From Streptomyces sp. NBC_01446 (lineage in GTDB: Bacteria > Actinomycetota > Actinomycetes > Streptomycetales > Streptomycetaceae): a stretch of 64,000 nucleotides of DNA. The position numbers were made by a program, and so were the translations under genes. The stretch spans positions 4,483,501 to 4,547,500 of the forward strand of contig NZ_JAPEPO010000001.1 in assembly GCF_026340095.1 (NCBI RefSeq), read 5' to 3'. How positions within the stretch are numbered: the first letter of the stretch is position 1; the number at the start of each line of letters is the position of its first letter. This document shows positions 9,769 through 17,828 of this stretch, piece by piece. The notes beneath the pieces are model-generated. The model did no database searches. It saw only the letters and a list, made by a program, of their open reading frames with translations, and had not been told where the DNA came from.

Positions 9769-11214
9769 ATGTCCAGCTCGGCCCCCGCACCGGTCGATCT
9801 CATCGAGCCGCCGTCGGCCCCCAAGAACGGCCTCGACCGCTACTTCAAGATCTCAGAGCGGGGCTCGTCGGTCAGCCGGGAGATCCGCGGCGGCTTCGCC
9901 ACCTTCTTCGCGATGGCCTACATCATCGTGCTGAACCCGATCATTCTCGGCAGCGCGAAGGACATGTACGGGCACCAGCTCGACAACGGTCAGCTGGTCA
10001 CCGCGACCGCGCTCACCGCCGCGTTCACGACCCTGCTCATGGGTGTCATCGGCAACGTCCCGATCGCGCTCGCCGCCGGCCTCGGCGTGAACACCGTCGT
10101 GGCCCTCCAGCTCGCCCCCCGCATGTCGTGGCCGGACGCGATGGGCATGGTCGTCCTCGCGGGCTTCGTCGTGATGCTCCTGGTGGCGACCGGTCTGCGT
10201 GAGCGCGTCATGAACGCCGTGCCGCTCGGCCTGCGCAAGGGCATCGCGATCGGTATCGGCCTGTTCATCATGCTGATCGGCCTGGTCGACTCGGGCTTCG
10301 TCTCCCGCATCCCGGACGCCGCGCACACCACGGTGCCGCTCCAGCTCGGCAGCGACGGTCACCTCAACGGCTGGCCCGTCCTCGTCTTCGTGCTCGGCGT
10401 GCTGCTCACCCTCGCGCTGATCGTGCGCAAGGTGCCGGGCGCCATCCTGATCTCCATCGTCGTCATGACGCTCGTCGCGGTGTTCATCGACGCGGTCGCC
10501 AACGTCCCGAGCTGGGGCCTGACGACGCCCAAGTGGCCCGGCAACCCGGTGGAGATGCCGGACTTCGGTCTGGTCGGCCAGGTCAGCCTGTTCGGCGGCT
10601 TCGACAAGGTCGGCATGCTGACCGGCATCCTCTTCGTCTTCACCGTGCTGCTGTCGTGCTTCTTCGACGCGATGGGCACGATCATGGGCGTCAGCGACGA
10701 GGCCAAGCTGACCGACAAGGACGGTCAGATGCCCGGCATGAACAAGGTCCTCTTCATCGACGGCATCGCCGTCGCCGCGGGCGGCGCCTCGTCCTCGTCG
10801 GCCACCACCTGCTTCGTGGAGTCCACCGCCGGTGTCGGCGAGGGCGCCCGCACCGGTTTCGCCAACGTGATCACCGGCGGTCTCTTCGCCGTCGCGCTGT
10901 TCCTCACGCCGATCGCCACGATGGTCCCGTCCCAGGCCGCCACGCCAGCGCTGCTCGCGGTGGGCTTCCTGATCCTGTCGGGGTCGATCGGGGCCATCGA
11001 CTGGAGCGACTACACGATCGCCATCCCGGCCTTCGTGACGATGCTGATGATGCCGTTCACGTACTCGATCACCAACGGCATCGGGATGGGCTTCATCAGC
11101 TTCACATTGCTGCGGGTCGCGGCGGGCCGCGCCCGTTCGGTGCCGGTCGCGATGTACATCGTCGCGGGGGTCTTCGCCTTCTACTACCTGATGCCGGCGC
11201 TGGGCCTGACCTGA
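9769..11214 (+). CDS. NCS2-family purine permease (AzgA-like)
   Basis: This 481-residue, multi-helix inner-membrane protein belongs to the NCS2/AzgA group of proton-coupled guanine/hypoxanthine/adenine permeases. The N-terminal signature region (REIRGGFATFFAMAYIIVLN, residues about 41-60) and the internal SSSATTCFVESTAGVGEGAR stretch are typical. Helices cover most of the chain. The ATG is preceded by AGAGG eight bases upstream. The 184-base leader has short inverted repeats (for example around 9620-9636), but I see no purine riboswitch. A short dispersed repeat follows the stop. It is likely monocistronic and serves purine salvage. Confidence 0.85.
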   Translation: MSSSAPAPVDLIEPPSAPKNGLDRYFKISERGSSVSREIRGGFATFFAMAYIIVLNPIILGSAKDMYGHQLDNGQLVTATALTAAFTTLLMGVIGNVPIALAAGLGVNTVVALQLAPRMSWPDAMGMVVLAGFVVMLLVATGLRERVMNAVPLGLRKGIAIGIGLFIMLIGLVDSGFVSRIPDAAHTTVPLQLGSDGHLNGWPVLVFVLGVLLTLALIVRKVPGAILISIVVMTLVAVFIDAVANVPSWGLTTPKWPGNPVEMPDFGLVGQVSLFGGFDKVGMLTGILFVFTVLLSCFFDAMGTIMGVSDEAKLTDKDGQMPGMNKVLFIDGIAVAAGGASSSSATTCFVESTAGVGEGARTGFANVITGGLFAVALFLTPIATMVPSQAATPALLAVGFLILSGSIGAIDWSDYTIAIPAFVTMLMMPFTYSITNGIGMGFISFTLLRVAAGRARSVPVAMYIVAGVFAFYYLMPALGLT

Positions 11215-11216
11215 GC

Positions 11217-11280
11217 GCCCTGAAGGGGCGCCAGGGGCGCGGGGAACCGCGCGACCAGCCACAGACGGCCCGCAGGCGGA
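11217..11280. repeat. Streptomyces dispersed intergenic repeat
   Basis: This spacer sequence (GGGGCGCGGGGAACCGCGCG followed by an ACCAGCCACAGACGG-like segment) matches, from memory, a repeat found after many Streptomyces genes. It sits just downstream of the permease stop and may fold into a weak hairpin. The family assignment is recollection, not a search. Confidence 0.45.
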
Positions 11281-11284
11281 GGGG

Positions 11285-11467
11285 TCACGCCGCCCCGTAG
11301 AACTTCTCTGTCTCCTCGACGGACGTCGCGAAGCGTTCGTCGAAGTCGTCTCGAATGAGCGTCCGGACCACATAGTCCTGGACGCTCATTCCTCTTTTGG
11401 CGGCGTGGGTCTTGAGCCGGTCGAGCAGCTCACCGTCCATCCGCAGGCTGAGCACTGTCGATCCCAT
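11285..11467 (-). CDS. Ribbon-helix-helix (CopG/Arc-like) protein
   Basis: This 60-residue protein has the ribbon-helix-helix pattern. A short beta strand (TVLSLRMDGE) is followed by two amphipathic helices (LLDRLKTHAAKR and SVQDYVVRTLIRDDFDERFA) separated by GMS. Such proteins bind operators as dimers or serve as antitoxins. No toxin gene lies next to it, so an antitoxin role is not supported. A TTG six bases upstream is also in frame. It is divergent from the MarR gene across 154 bases that contain a palindrome. Confidence 0.7.
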   Translation of the reverse strand: MGSTVLSLRMDGELLDRLKTHAAKRGMSVQDYVVRTLIRDDFDERFATSVEETEKFYGAA

Positions 11468-11519
11468 GCGCAACAGGGTCGCGGGCCGCTGTCCACCCGC
11501 GTGTCACTTTTCGTGGCCA

Positions 11520-11539
11520 CGTCACTCATACGGGTGACG
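11520..11539. promoter_or_regulatory. Inverted repeat between RHH and MarR genes
   Basis: CGTCAC and GTGACG arms enclose eight bases. The site lies about 80 bases before the marR start, in the divergent spacer, and could be an operator for the MarR or the ribbon-helix-helix protein. The assignment is inference from position and symmetry. Confidence 0.35.
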
Positions 11540-11621
11540 GAGGGGCTCGCGGAGGATTCAGTGGGCGGAGTCATGGGAACCCGAGTGGTCTTTAGAAAGA
11601 GTAATGAGTTAAGCTAAGGAC

Positions 11622-12059
11622 ATGCCGGACCTCTCCCATGGCGACGACGCAGCCGCAGTGAACGCCCTGCGCTCAGCGGTGATGCGCCTGTCGCGCCGAC
11701 TCAAGCACCAGCGGGTCGACGAGTCGCTGAGCCCCACAGAAATGTCGGTGCTCGGCACCCTCGCCCGCTGCGGCAGCGCGACTCCGGGCGAACTCGCCCG
11801 CAAGGAGCACGTGCAGCCGCCGTCGATGACCCGCATCGTCGCGCTGCTCGAGGCCAAGGGGCTCGTCCGGCTGGAGCCGCATCCCGAGGACCGGCGACAG
11901 AAGGTCGTCACCTCCACCGAGCAGGCCGAGGCCATGCTCGAAGAGAGCCGCCGCAAGCGCAACGCGTGGCTGGCCTCGCTCGTGGAGAACCTGGACGAGG
12001 ACGAGTGGGCCAAGATCCGCGCCGCCGCCCCCGTCCTGGAGAAGCTCGCCCACCTGTAA
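11622..12059 (+). CDS. MarR-family transcriptional regulator
   Basis: This 145-residue protein has the MarR winged-helix fold. The recognition region runs from LSPTEMSVLGTLARCG through PPSMTRIVALLEAKGLVRL, followed by the wing motif HPEDRRQKVV (residues about 86-95). The ATG has a TAAGGA site six bases upstream. The MFS gene starts 68 bases downstream in the same direction, so the pair is probably an operon in which the regulator controls an exporter in response to a small ligand. The leader just before the start is AT-rich and contains the likely promoter. Confidence 0.85.
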   Translation: MPDLSHGDDAAAVNALRSAVMRLSRRLKHQRVDESLSPTEMSVLGTLARCGSATPGELARKEHVQPPSMTRIVALLEAKGLVRLEPHPEDRRQKVVTSTEQAEAMLEESRRKRNAWLASLVENLDEDEWAKIRAAAPVLEKLAHL

Positions 12060-12127
12060 GCCCCCCTGCCATGCCCCTCGGGGCGTCGTCGACCTGCCTT
12101 CACGGCCGCCAAGGAGGCGAACCCGCA

Positions 12128-13471
12128 TTGAGTACGGGATCCGGAGCAGACTCCGCCCCCGCACCAACCGCCCTCGACAAGACCGACCGCCCCCGCAAGA
12201 GCTCGATGTTCAGCTCGCTGAAGATCCGTAACTACCGGCTCTTCGCGACCGGGGCCGTCGTTTCCAACACCGGCACCTGGATGGCCCGCATCACCCAGGA
12301 CTGGCTGGTGCTCAGCATCACCGGCTCCTCGGCGGCCGTCGGTATCACCACCGCCATGCAGTTCCTGCCGATGCTCCTGTTCGGCCTCTACGGCGGCGTC
12401 ATAGCCGACCGCTTCGCCAAGCGGAACCTCCTGTTCGTCACCCAGGGCGCCATGAGCCTGTCCGGGCTCTTCCTCGCCGCGCTCACCCTCACCGGGAACG
12501 TCCAGGTCTGGCACGTCTACCTCGCGGCCTTCTTCACCGGCCTCGTCACCGTCGTCGACAACCCGACCCGCCAGTCCTTCGTCTCCGAGATGGTCGGCCC
12601 CGACCAGGTCCGCAACGCGGTCAGCCTGAACTCGGCGAACTTCCAGTCGGCACGCCTGATCGGTCCCGCGGTCGCGAGTGCACTCACCGCTGCCGTCGGT
12701 CCGGGCTGGGCGTTCCTCGCCAACGGACTGTCCTTCCTCGCACCGCTCACCAGCCTCTGCCTGATGCGCACCCGTGAGCTGCACCACACCCCGCGCGCCC
12801 CGCGCGGCAAGGGCCAGCTCCGCGAGGGCCTCGACTACGTCTCCAAGCACCCCGAGCTGATCTGGCCGATCGTCCTCGTCGGCTTCGTCGGCACCTTCGG
12901 CTTCAACTTCCCGATCTGGCTGAGCGCCTACGCCGACGACGTCTTCCACGGAGGGGTCGGCATGTACGGCGTGTTCAACACGCTCATGGCCCTCGGCTCG
13001 CTGGCCGGTGCGCTGCTCGCCGCGCGGCGCCGCTCCACCCGGCTGCGCGTCCTCGCGGGAGCCGCGGTCGGCTTCGGTGTCCTGGAGGTCGTGGCCGCGT
13101 TCGCGCCCGACGTCTGGGTCTTCGCGCCGCTGATCGTGCTGCTCGGCATCCTCGGCCTCACGGTCAACGTGACCGCGAACTCGTCCGTCCAGATGGCCAC
13201 CGACCCCGAGATGCGGGGCCGCGTCATGTCGCTGTTCATGATGGTGTTCACGGGCGGTACGCCGCTCGGCGGGCCCCTGTTCGGCTGGATCGCCGACCAG
13301 TACGGGGTCCGGATCAGCTTTGCCCTCGGCGGCCTCGTGTGCGCCACGGCCGCGGTCGGCGTCGGACTGATGCTGGCCCGCGCCGCGAACCTGCGGCTCA
13401 AGCTCGACCTGCGCCGCGGACAGCAGCACGTGCAGTTCGTACCGCGCGAGCAACTGGCCACGGCGGCCTGA
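12128..13471 (+). CDS. MFS transporter (MarR-linked exporter)
   Basis: This 447-residue major facilitator begins with about 25 polar residues and then helix-rich sequence (FATGAVVSNTGTWMARITQD, residues about 40-59). The GVIADRFAKRNLL loop is the MFS motif A region. The TTG start at 12128 has an AAGGAGG site ten bases upstream. Earlier in-frame starts lie inside marR and give an unstructured extension, so I reject them. Context with MarR suggests drug or metabolite efflux; the substrate is unknown. Confidence 0.83.
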   Translation: MSTGSGADSAPAPTALDKTDRPRKSSMFSSLKIRNYRLFATGAVVSNTGTWMARITQDWLVLSITGSSAAVGITTAMQFLPMLLFGLYGGVIADRFAKRNLLFVTQGAMSLSGLFLAALTLTGNVQVWHVYLAAFFTGLVTVVDNPTRQSFVSEMVGPDQVRNAVSLNSANFQSARLIGPAVASALTAAVGPGWAFLANGLSFLAPLTSLCLMRTRELHHTPRAPRGKGQLREGLDYVSKHPELIWPIVLVGFVGTFGFNFPIWLSAYADDVFHGGVGMYGVFNTLMALGSLAGALLAARRRSTRLRVLAGAAVGFGVLEVVAAFAPDVWVFAPLIVLLGILGLTVNVTANSSVQMATDPEMRGRVMSLFMMVFTGGTPLGGPLFGWIADQYGVRISFALGGLVCATAAVGVGLMLARAANLRLKLDLRRGQQHVQFVPREQLATAA

Positions 13472-13487
13472 GCCGAGGGGCCGGCCG

Positions 13488-14020
13488 TCAGACGCGCCGG
13501 GCCAGGACCTGGCCCGGCCAGATGCCGTCGGGCCCGATGAACGTCGCGGTGCGGACGAAGCCGTTCGCCTCGTAGAACGCGACGAGCTTGCCGTCGTCGC
13601 CCGCGTAGCAGTCGACGCGCAGGAGCGGAACGCCGGCTGGGGGTCCCCCCATGCTCTTCTGGCTATGGGGGAGCGTTTCGTCTACGGCGTGGGCGAGCAG
13701 CGCGGCGCCCGCCCCGCTGCCGTGCCGGGCCGCGAGCAGATGGACGTCGCGCTGCGCTCGGGCTCACCGGCCGGCTCCACGTACGAGCCGGGTCCCTCGG
13801 AGAGCGTGAGCGTGCCGACCGGGGTGCCGTCGACCTCGGCGATCCATGGCCGGCCCTTGGCCACGTACTCCTCGACCATCGCCACGGCCTGTGGACGCTG
13901 CGACCACGGCCTCTCGCCCCACTGCCCCGTGCGCCCCTGTGACACCAGCCACTCCATGGCGCCGTCGAACAGGCCGACTATGGCCGGGATGTCCGCGGTA
14001 CTGCCCTTTCTGATCTCCAT
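13488..14020 (-). pseudogene. GNAT acetyltransferase, frameshifted
   Basis: The first 90 or so residues (MEIRKGSTADIPAIVGLFDG through LTLSEGPGSYVEPA) are a normal GNAT start. The frame then shifts near 13745-13765 and the original frame ends at 13682. Another minus-strand frame continues the expected fold: HLLAARHGSGAGAALLAHAV is the acetyl-CoA loop region, FYEANGFVRT the C-terminal part, and it ends at a TGA at 13488. The total length of 533 bases is not a multiple of three. A palindromic GGGGGTCCCCC element (13638-13673) also adds about a dozen foreign residues. It is either a decayed gene or a sequencing error; the extra insertion favours decay. Confidence 0.75.
13638..13673. repeat. Palindromic GGGGGTCCCCC...GGGGGAG element, copy A
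   Basis: A GGGGGTCCCCC palindrome is followed by a 17-base spacer and GGGGGAG. It is inserted inside the GNAT reading frame. A second element of the same plan lies at 58599-58640 inside an acyl-CoA dehydrogenase gene. Similar short palindromic inserts are common in Streptomyces genomes (recollection). Confidence 0.6.
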
Positions 14021-14037
14021 GCGGGGACACTAATCCC

Positions 14038-14607
14038 GTGAGACTTTTCGCAGCAGTGCTTCTGCCGGACGAGGCGGTGGCCGAACTGGGGCGTGCCGTC
14101 GACCAGTTGACGGGTTCCGAGGGGGCCGAGGGCCTGCGCTGGACCGGCCCCCCGGGCTGGCACTTCACGCTGGCCTTCTACGGCGAAGTGCCCGACGAGA
14201 CCGTGCCCGAGCTGTCGCGGCGCCTGGAACGGGCCGCGGCCCGCACCGCGCCCTTCCCGCTCGGCCTGCGCGGCGGCGGGCACTTCGGGGACCGGGCCCT
14301 GTGGGTGGGCGCGGCCGGTGACGTGGCGGCGCTGCGGCGGCTCGCCGAGCGGGCCGGGGCGGCGGCCCGCAAGGCAGGCCTCGACACGGAGGAGCACCGC
14401 CCCTACCGGCCGCACCTCACGCTGGCCCGCGGTTCCGGCGCCGTCCACCTCACGCCGTACGCGGCCGCCCTCGACACCTTCACCGGTGAACAGTGGACGG
14501 TCGGCGAGCTGGCACTCGTCCGCAGCCGGCTGCCGGCGTCCGGGGTGCGCGGCGAGCGGCCCCGCTACGAGAAGGTCGGCGGCTGGCCTCTTTCGGCCAC
14601 GGGTTAA
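14038..14607 (+). CDS. thpR: RNA 2',3'-cyclic phosphodiesterase
   Basis: This 189-residue protein is a 2H phosphoesterase. The two catalytic HxTL motifs are visible: HFTL at residues 42-45 and HLTL at 126-129, each on a central beta strand. Length is normal for ThpR/LigT. It hydrolyses 2',3'-cyclic phosphate ends of RNA to 2'-phosphate; the physiological target in bacteria is unclear. The GTG start lies only 17 bases from the start of the divergent GNAT pseudogene. A small membrane-peptide gene follows 9 bases after the stop. Confidence 0.85.
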   Translation: MRLFAAVLLPDEAVAELGRAVDQLTGSEGAEGLRWTGPPGWHFTLAFYGEVPDETVPELSRRLERAAARTAPFPLGLRGGGHFGDRALWVGAAGDVAALRRLAERAGAAARKAGLDTEEHRPYRPHLTLARGSGAVHLTPYAAALDTFTGEQWTVGELALVRSRLPASGVRGERPRYEKVGGWPLSATG

Positions 14608-14616
14608 TCTCGAAGG

Positions 14617-14706
14617 GTGGACCCGAAGAGCCGTAACCGGATCATGGCCGTTGTGCTGGTACTGATGTTCGCCGTCGTCGCAGTGGCGGCCGCGGTCGGA
14701 AAGTGA
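14617..14706 (+). CDS. 29-residue single-pass membrane peptide
   Basis: The frame GTG-GAC-CCG-AAG encodes MDPKSRNR, then about 18 uninterrupted hydrophobic residues (VVLVLMFAVVAVAAAVG), then Lys and stop. This is a textbook one-helix membrane peptide with a basic cytoplasmic N-terminus. Codon third positions are GC-rich, as in real genes here. The purine run GAAGG touches the GTG and is too close for an ideal ribosome site, so translation may be coupled to thpR, whose stop is 9 bases upstream. The function is unknown. Confidence 0.5.
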   Translation: MDPKSRNRIMAVVLVLMFAVVAVAAAVGK

Positions 14707-14708
14707 CC

Positions 14709-14738
14709 GCGGCCGCGCCGCGCCGTACCCGCGGCCGC
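14709..14738. terminator. Possible bidirectional terminator
   Basis: Two GCGGCCGC arms (14709-14716 and 14731-14738) can pair around a 14-base loop between the convergent membrane-peptide and aldo/keto reductase genes. There is no T tract. Confidence 0.4.
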
Positions 14739-14768
14739 ACTGCTGCCAGGCCGGGCGAGGCCCCGGCT

Positions 14769-15764
14769 CTACCAGGCGAACGCCTCCGGTGAAGGGCCAG
14801 GGCCGGGGAAGATCTCGTCCAGGCCCGTGAGGACCTCCTCGCTCAGTTCCAGCTCGACCGCGCGCAGTGCCGAGTCGAGCTGTTCCGAGGTGCGCGGGCC
14901 GACGATGGGCCCGGTGATGCCGGGACGGGTCAGCAGCCAGGCCAGCGCCGCCTCGCCGGGCGCGAGGCCGTGCTTGTCGAGCAGGTCCTCGTAGGACTGG
15001 AGCTGGGCGCGCGTCTCCGGGTTCGCGAGCGCGTCCGCGGCCCGGCCGCTCGCGCGACGCCCGCCCTCGACCTCCTTCTTGATGACCCCGCCCAGCAGAC
15101 CGCCGTGCAGCGGCGACCAGGGGATGACCCCGAGGCCGTACTCCTGCGCGGCCGGGATGACCTCCATCTCGGCGCGGCGCTCCGCGAGGTTGTAGAGGCA
15201 CTGCTCGCTGACGAGACCGAGCGTGCCCCGCGCGGCCGCCTTCTCGTTGGCCTGGGCGATCTTGTAGCCGGGGAAGTTCGACGATCCGGCGTACAGGATC
15301 TTGCCCTGCTGGATCAGGACGTCGACGGCCTGCCAGATCTCCTCGAAGGGGGTCTCGCGGTCGACGTGGTGGAACTGGTAGATGTCGATGTAGTCCGTCC
15401 CCAGCCGCTTGAGGCTGGCCTCGACGGCGCGGCGGATGTTGACCGCGGAGAGCTTGTCGTGGTTGGGCCAGGGCGAATCGGTGCCCGCGCCGGCCATGTT
15501 GCCGTAGACCTTCGTGGCCAGGACCGTCTTGTCCCGCCGGTCGCCGCCCTGGGCGAACCAGCTGCCGATGATCTCCTCGGTACGGCCCTTGTTCTCGCCC
15601 CAGCCGTAGACGTTGGCGGTGTCGAAGTAGTTGATCCCCGAGGCCAGCGCCGTGTCCATGATCGCGTGGCTGTCGGCCTCGTCGGTCTGCGGACCGAAGT
15701 TCATCGTGCCGAGAACGAGCCGGCTGACCTTGAGTCCTGTGCGTCCGAGCTGCGTGTACTTCAT
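14769..15764 (-). CDS. Aldo/keto reductase
   Basis: This 331-residue TIM-barrel oxidoreductase has the AKR catalytic tetrad: D48 and Y53 (FDTANVYG), K85 (LATKVYG) and H132 or H133 (YQFHHVD). The C-terminal IVGPRTSEQLDSAL region is the NADPH-binding part. It belongs to the group related to the potassium-channel beta subunit and YhdN, acting on aldehydes or ketones with NADPH. No pathway partner is adjacent; the next upstream gene on the strand is the SGNH hydrolase, 30 bases away. Confidence 0.85.
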   Translation of the reverse strand: MKYTQLGRTGLKVSRLVLGTMNFGPQTDEADSHAIMDTALASGINYFDTANVYGWGENKGRTEEIIGSWFAQGGDRRDKTVLATKVYGNMAGAGTDSPWPNHDKLSAVNIRRAVEASLKRLGTDYIDIYQFHHVDRETPFEEIWQAVDVLIQQGKILYAGSSNFPGYKIAQANEKAAARGTLGLVSEQCLYNLAERRAEMEVIPAAQEYGLGVIPWSPLHGGLLGGVIKKEVEGGRRASGRAADALANPETRAQLQSYEDLLDKHGLAPGEAALAWLLTRPGITGPIVGPRTSEQLDSALRAVELELSEEVLTGLDEIFPGPGPSPEAFAW

Positions 15765-15794
15765 GAGTGCCCAGCCAACGGCGTGGAGTGGACT

Positions 15795-16487
15795 CTAGGC
15801 AAGGCCCCCGGGCCGGGCGTTCAGCGGACCCCACGCCTGCCGCATCGCACGGGCGAACGTGTCCGCGAGCTTGCGCTCACCGCTCGCGTTCGGGTGCGTG
15901 CCGTCGTACGTGTCCCCGTGGATGTCGTACGACTCCGGCACCGACGCGAGGAGCAGGGGAGAGCGGCCCGAGTCGAGGTCGGCGACCGCCTTCGCGAGGA
16001 GCGTGTTGAAGTGCGCGACCTCCGCGGCGAACGGCGCGTCAGTCTCGGCGCGCACGTTCGGTATGACCGGCAGCATGACCATCCGCACCCGCGGGTTCGC
16101 GGCGCGGGCGCCGGCGACGAAGCGGCGCACGTTCTGCGCGGTCTGCTCCGCGTTCGTGTAGAAGCCGAGATCGATCAGGCCGAGCGAGATGAGCAGGACA
16201 TCGGTGCGGGCGAGCGCGACCGCCTCCTCGATGACGGGCGCCATGTGCAGCCAGCCCTCGCCCCAGCCCGCGAGATGGGCGCGCGGGAACGCGGGGTCCG
16301 CGTCCGCGTAGTCGTGCGACACCGCGGCGTTCGCCGTCTTGTCGTAGAGCGTCTCGCGCGGCCCGGCGATCTCGAACGCGCCGTCGCCGTACGCGGCCCG
16401 CAGATGCTGCCACATCCGGTAACGCCAGGTGAGTTCGCCCGCGCTGCCTATCGTCATGGAGTCGCCGACGAATGTGAACCTGAGCAT
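15795..16487 (-). CDS. SGNH/GDSL-family hydrolase
   Basis: This 230-residue protein has block I FVGDSMTIG with the nucleophilic Ser at about residue 9, and block V YDGTHPNASG with the Asp/His pair near the C-terminus. LISLGLIDLGFY stands at the block III position, with the usual GxND replaced by GLID. No signal peptide is present, so it is probably a cytoplasmic esterase or lipase-like enzyme of unknown substrate. The ATG at 16487 begins right at the first strand. The divergent surface-protein gene starts 70 bases away. Confidence 0.75.
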   Translation of the reverse strand: MLRFTFVGDSMTIGSAGELTWRYRMWQHLRAAYGDGAFEIAGPRETLYDKTANAAVSHDYADADPAFPRAHLAGWGEGWLHMAPVIEEAVALARTDVLLISLGLIDLGFYTNAEQTAQNVRRFVAGARAANPRVRMVMLPVIPNVRAETDAPFAAEVAHFNTLLAKAVADLDSGRSPLLLASVPESYDIHGDTYDGTHPNASGERKLADTFARAMRQAWGPLNARPGGLA

Positions 16488-16556
16488 CCGCTCATCATCG
16501 CGGATCGCGGGCGGGCGAAGTGTGTGACGCTGAGCACGCCCTGGCAAGCTGGGGGC

Positions 16557-17531
16557 ATGCGTTCGTTTCTGGGTGCGGCCGGAGCCGCCGTCGTTCTCGC
16601 GTTCGGTGCCACCGCTCCCGCCGTGGCGGACGACCCCGGCAGCGACGGGTTCACCATCAAGGACCCCCGCATCACCGAGTCCAGCGGCCTCGCCGCGTCC
16701 CGGATCCACCCGGGCATCTACTGGACCCACAACGACAGCAGCGACGGCGCGTACCTGTACGCGATCGACGGCAGGACCGGCAAAACCGTCGCCACCCTCA
16801 CCCTGACCGGCGTCGGCGCCCCGCGCGACGTCGAGGCCATCTCCATCGGCCCCGACAACAACCTCTACGTCGGCGACATCGGCGATAACCTCGGCGGCAA
16901 GTGGTCCCACGTGTGGATCTACAAGCTGCCGGAGCCGAAGGAACTGCGCGACCAGACCGTGCGGGCGACGCAGTTCACCGTGCAGTACGCGGACGGGCCC
17001 CGCAACGCCGAGGCGCTGATGGTCCATCCGAAGACCGGACGCGTCTACATCGCCGAGAAGAACGAGGACGGCGGCGGCCTCTACGAGGGCCCCCGGAACC
17101 TGTCCGCGTCGGGCACGAACGTCTTCCGCCGCATCTCCGGCATCAACCTGTGGGTGACGGACGGCGCGTTCTCGCCCGACGGCAAGCACCTCGCCCTGCG
17201 CGGCTACTTCGGCGGGATCTCGTACGCCTGGAAGGACGGCAAGCCCGAGCGTGAGGGGCAGTTGAACGTGCCGATGCAGCCCCAGGGCGAGTCCGTCACG
17301 TACACCGCCGACGGGAAGACGCTGCTCTACGGGAGCGAGGGCCGGGGCAGTTCGGTGGAGCCCGTACAGGCCGGCGACGGGTCCGGCGACGACTCGAAGT
17401 CGCCCTCGGGGAGCGGTGATTCGGGCGACGGACCCATCGACACGGGGCTCAGCGCGAGTGCGGTCGGGCTCGTCGTCGTGGTCATCGCCGTCTTCGGGAT
17501 CGGGCGGCTGCTGAGGCGGCCGAAGAAGTAG
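16557..17531 (+). CDS. Secreted, membrane-anchored beta-propeller-like protein
   Basis: This 324-residue precursor has a signal peptide (MRSFLGAAGAAVVLAFG, cleavage after AVA near residue 24). The middle has repeated strand motifs such as LYAIDGRTGK, LYVGDIGDN and VYIAEKNEDG, typical of six- or seven-bladed propellers. An Asp/Ser/Gly-rich linker follows, and then a hydrophobic helix and RRPKK tail at the C-terminus. That tail should hold it in the membrane with the propeller outside. There is no LPXTG sortase motif. The ATG has GGGGG one base upstream and GCTGG further 5'. Possible role: binding a surface polymer; no enzyme motif is seen. Confidence 0.72.
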   Translation: MRSFLGAAGAAVVLAFGATAPAVADDPGSDGFTIKDPRITESSGLAASRIHPGIYWTHNDSSDGAYLYAIDGRTGKTVATLTLTGVGAPRDVEAISIGPDNNLYVGDIGDNLGGKWSHVWIYKLPEPKELRDQTVRATQFTVQYADGPRNAEALMVHPKTGRVYIAEKNEDGGGLYEGPRNLSASGTNVFRRISGINLWVTDGAFSPDGKHLALRGYFGGISYAWKDGKPEREGQLNVPMQPQGESVTYTADGKTLLYGSEGRGSSVEPVQAGDGSGDDSKSPSGSGDSGDGPIDTGLSASAVGLVVVVIAVFGIGRLLRRPKK

Positions 17532-17581
17532 CGCAGCCGGGCCGGCCGGGCTGCCATGCACCGATCGCCGCGCGCCGATGA

Positions 17582-17764
17582 TCACTCCTCCAGGACCCGT
17601 ACCTCGTAGTGCAGCGTCCTGTCCCGCTGCACCTTGTGCGCCGGCGGGACCGCGACGCCGTGCATCACCGGGTGCTTGTGGCGGAGCAGCTTCGCCGCGT
17701 GCTTCGCCTCCTCGCCGTCCTCGTCGAGGAGGCGGACCCGGGCCTTGAACTCGGGGCCTGTCAC
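17582..17764 (-). pseudogene. C-terminal remnant resembling PPOX/F420 oxidoreductase
   Basis: This 60-residue frame (MTGPEFKARVRLL through LHYEVRVLEE) resembles the C-terminal end of F420-dependent PPOX-class flavoprotein-like oxidases, which are normally 130-150 residues. The N-terminal nucleotide-binding part is absent. A stop codon lies two codons upstream of the GTG, and the serC terminator hairpin directly precedes it, so transcription from serC should not reach it. The family call is from pattern memory. It could also be a genuine small protein. Confidence 0.4.
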
Positions 17765-17774
17765 CCTCTACGCC

Positions 17775-17810
17775 GATGGGGCGCCCGGCGGAAGTGCCGG
17801 GCGCCCCATC
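17775..17810 (-). terminator. serC intrinsic terminator hairpin
   Basis: A perfect 15-bp stem (17775-17789 pairing with 17796-17810) has a 6-base loop. It lies 19 bases downstream of the serC stop on the minus strand. There is no long T tract, as usual in Streptomyces. Confidence 0.8.
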
Positions 17811-17828
17811 CTCGTAGAACCGGTGTGA

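Noticed and set aside
14970..16556. Plus-strand extension of the surface-protein gene by more than 500 codons
   Set aside because: This stretch is antisense to the aldo/keto reductase and SGNH hydrolase genes; the real product begins with a signal peptide at 16557.
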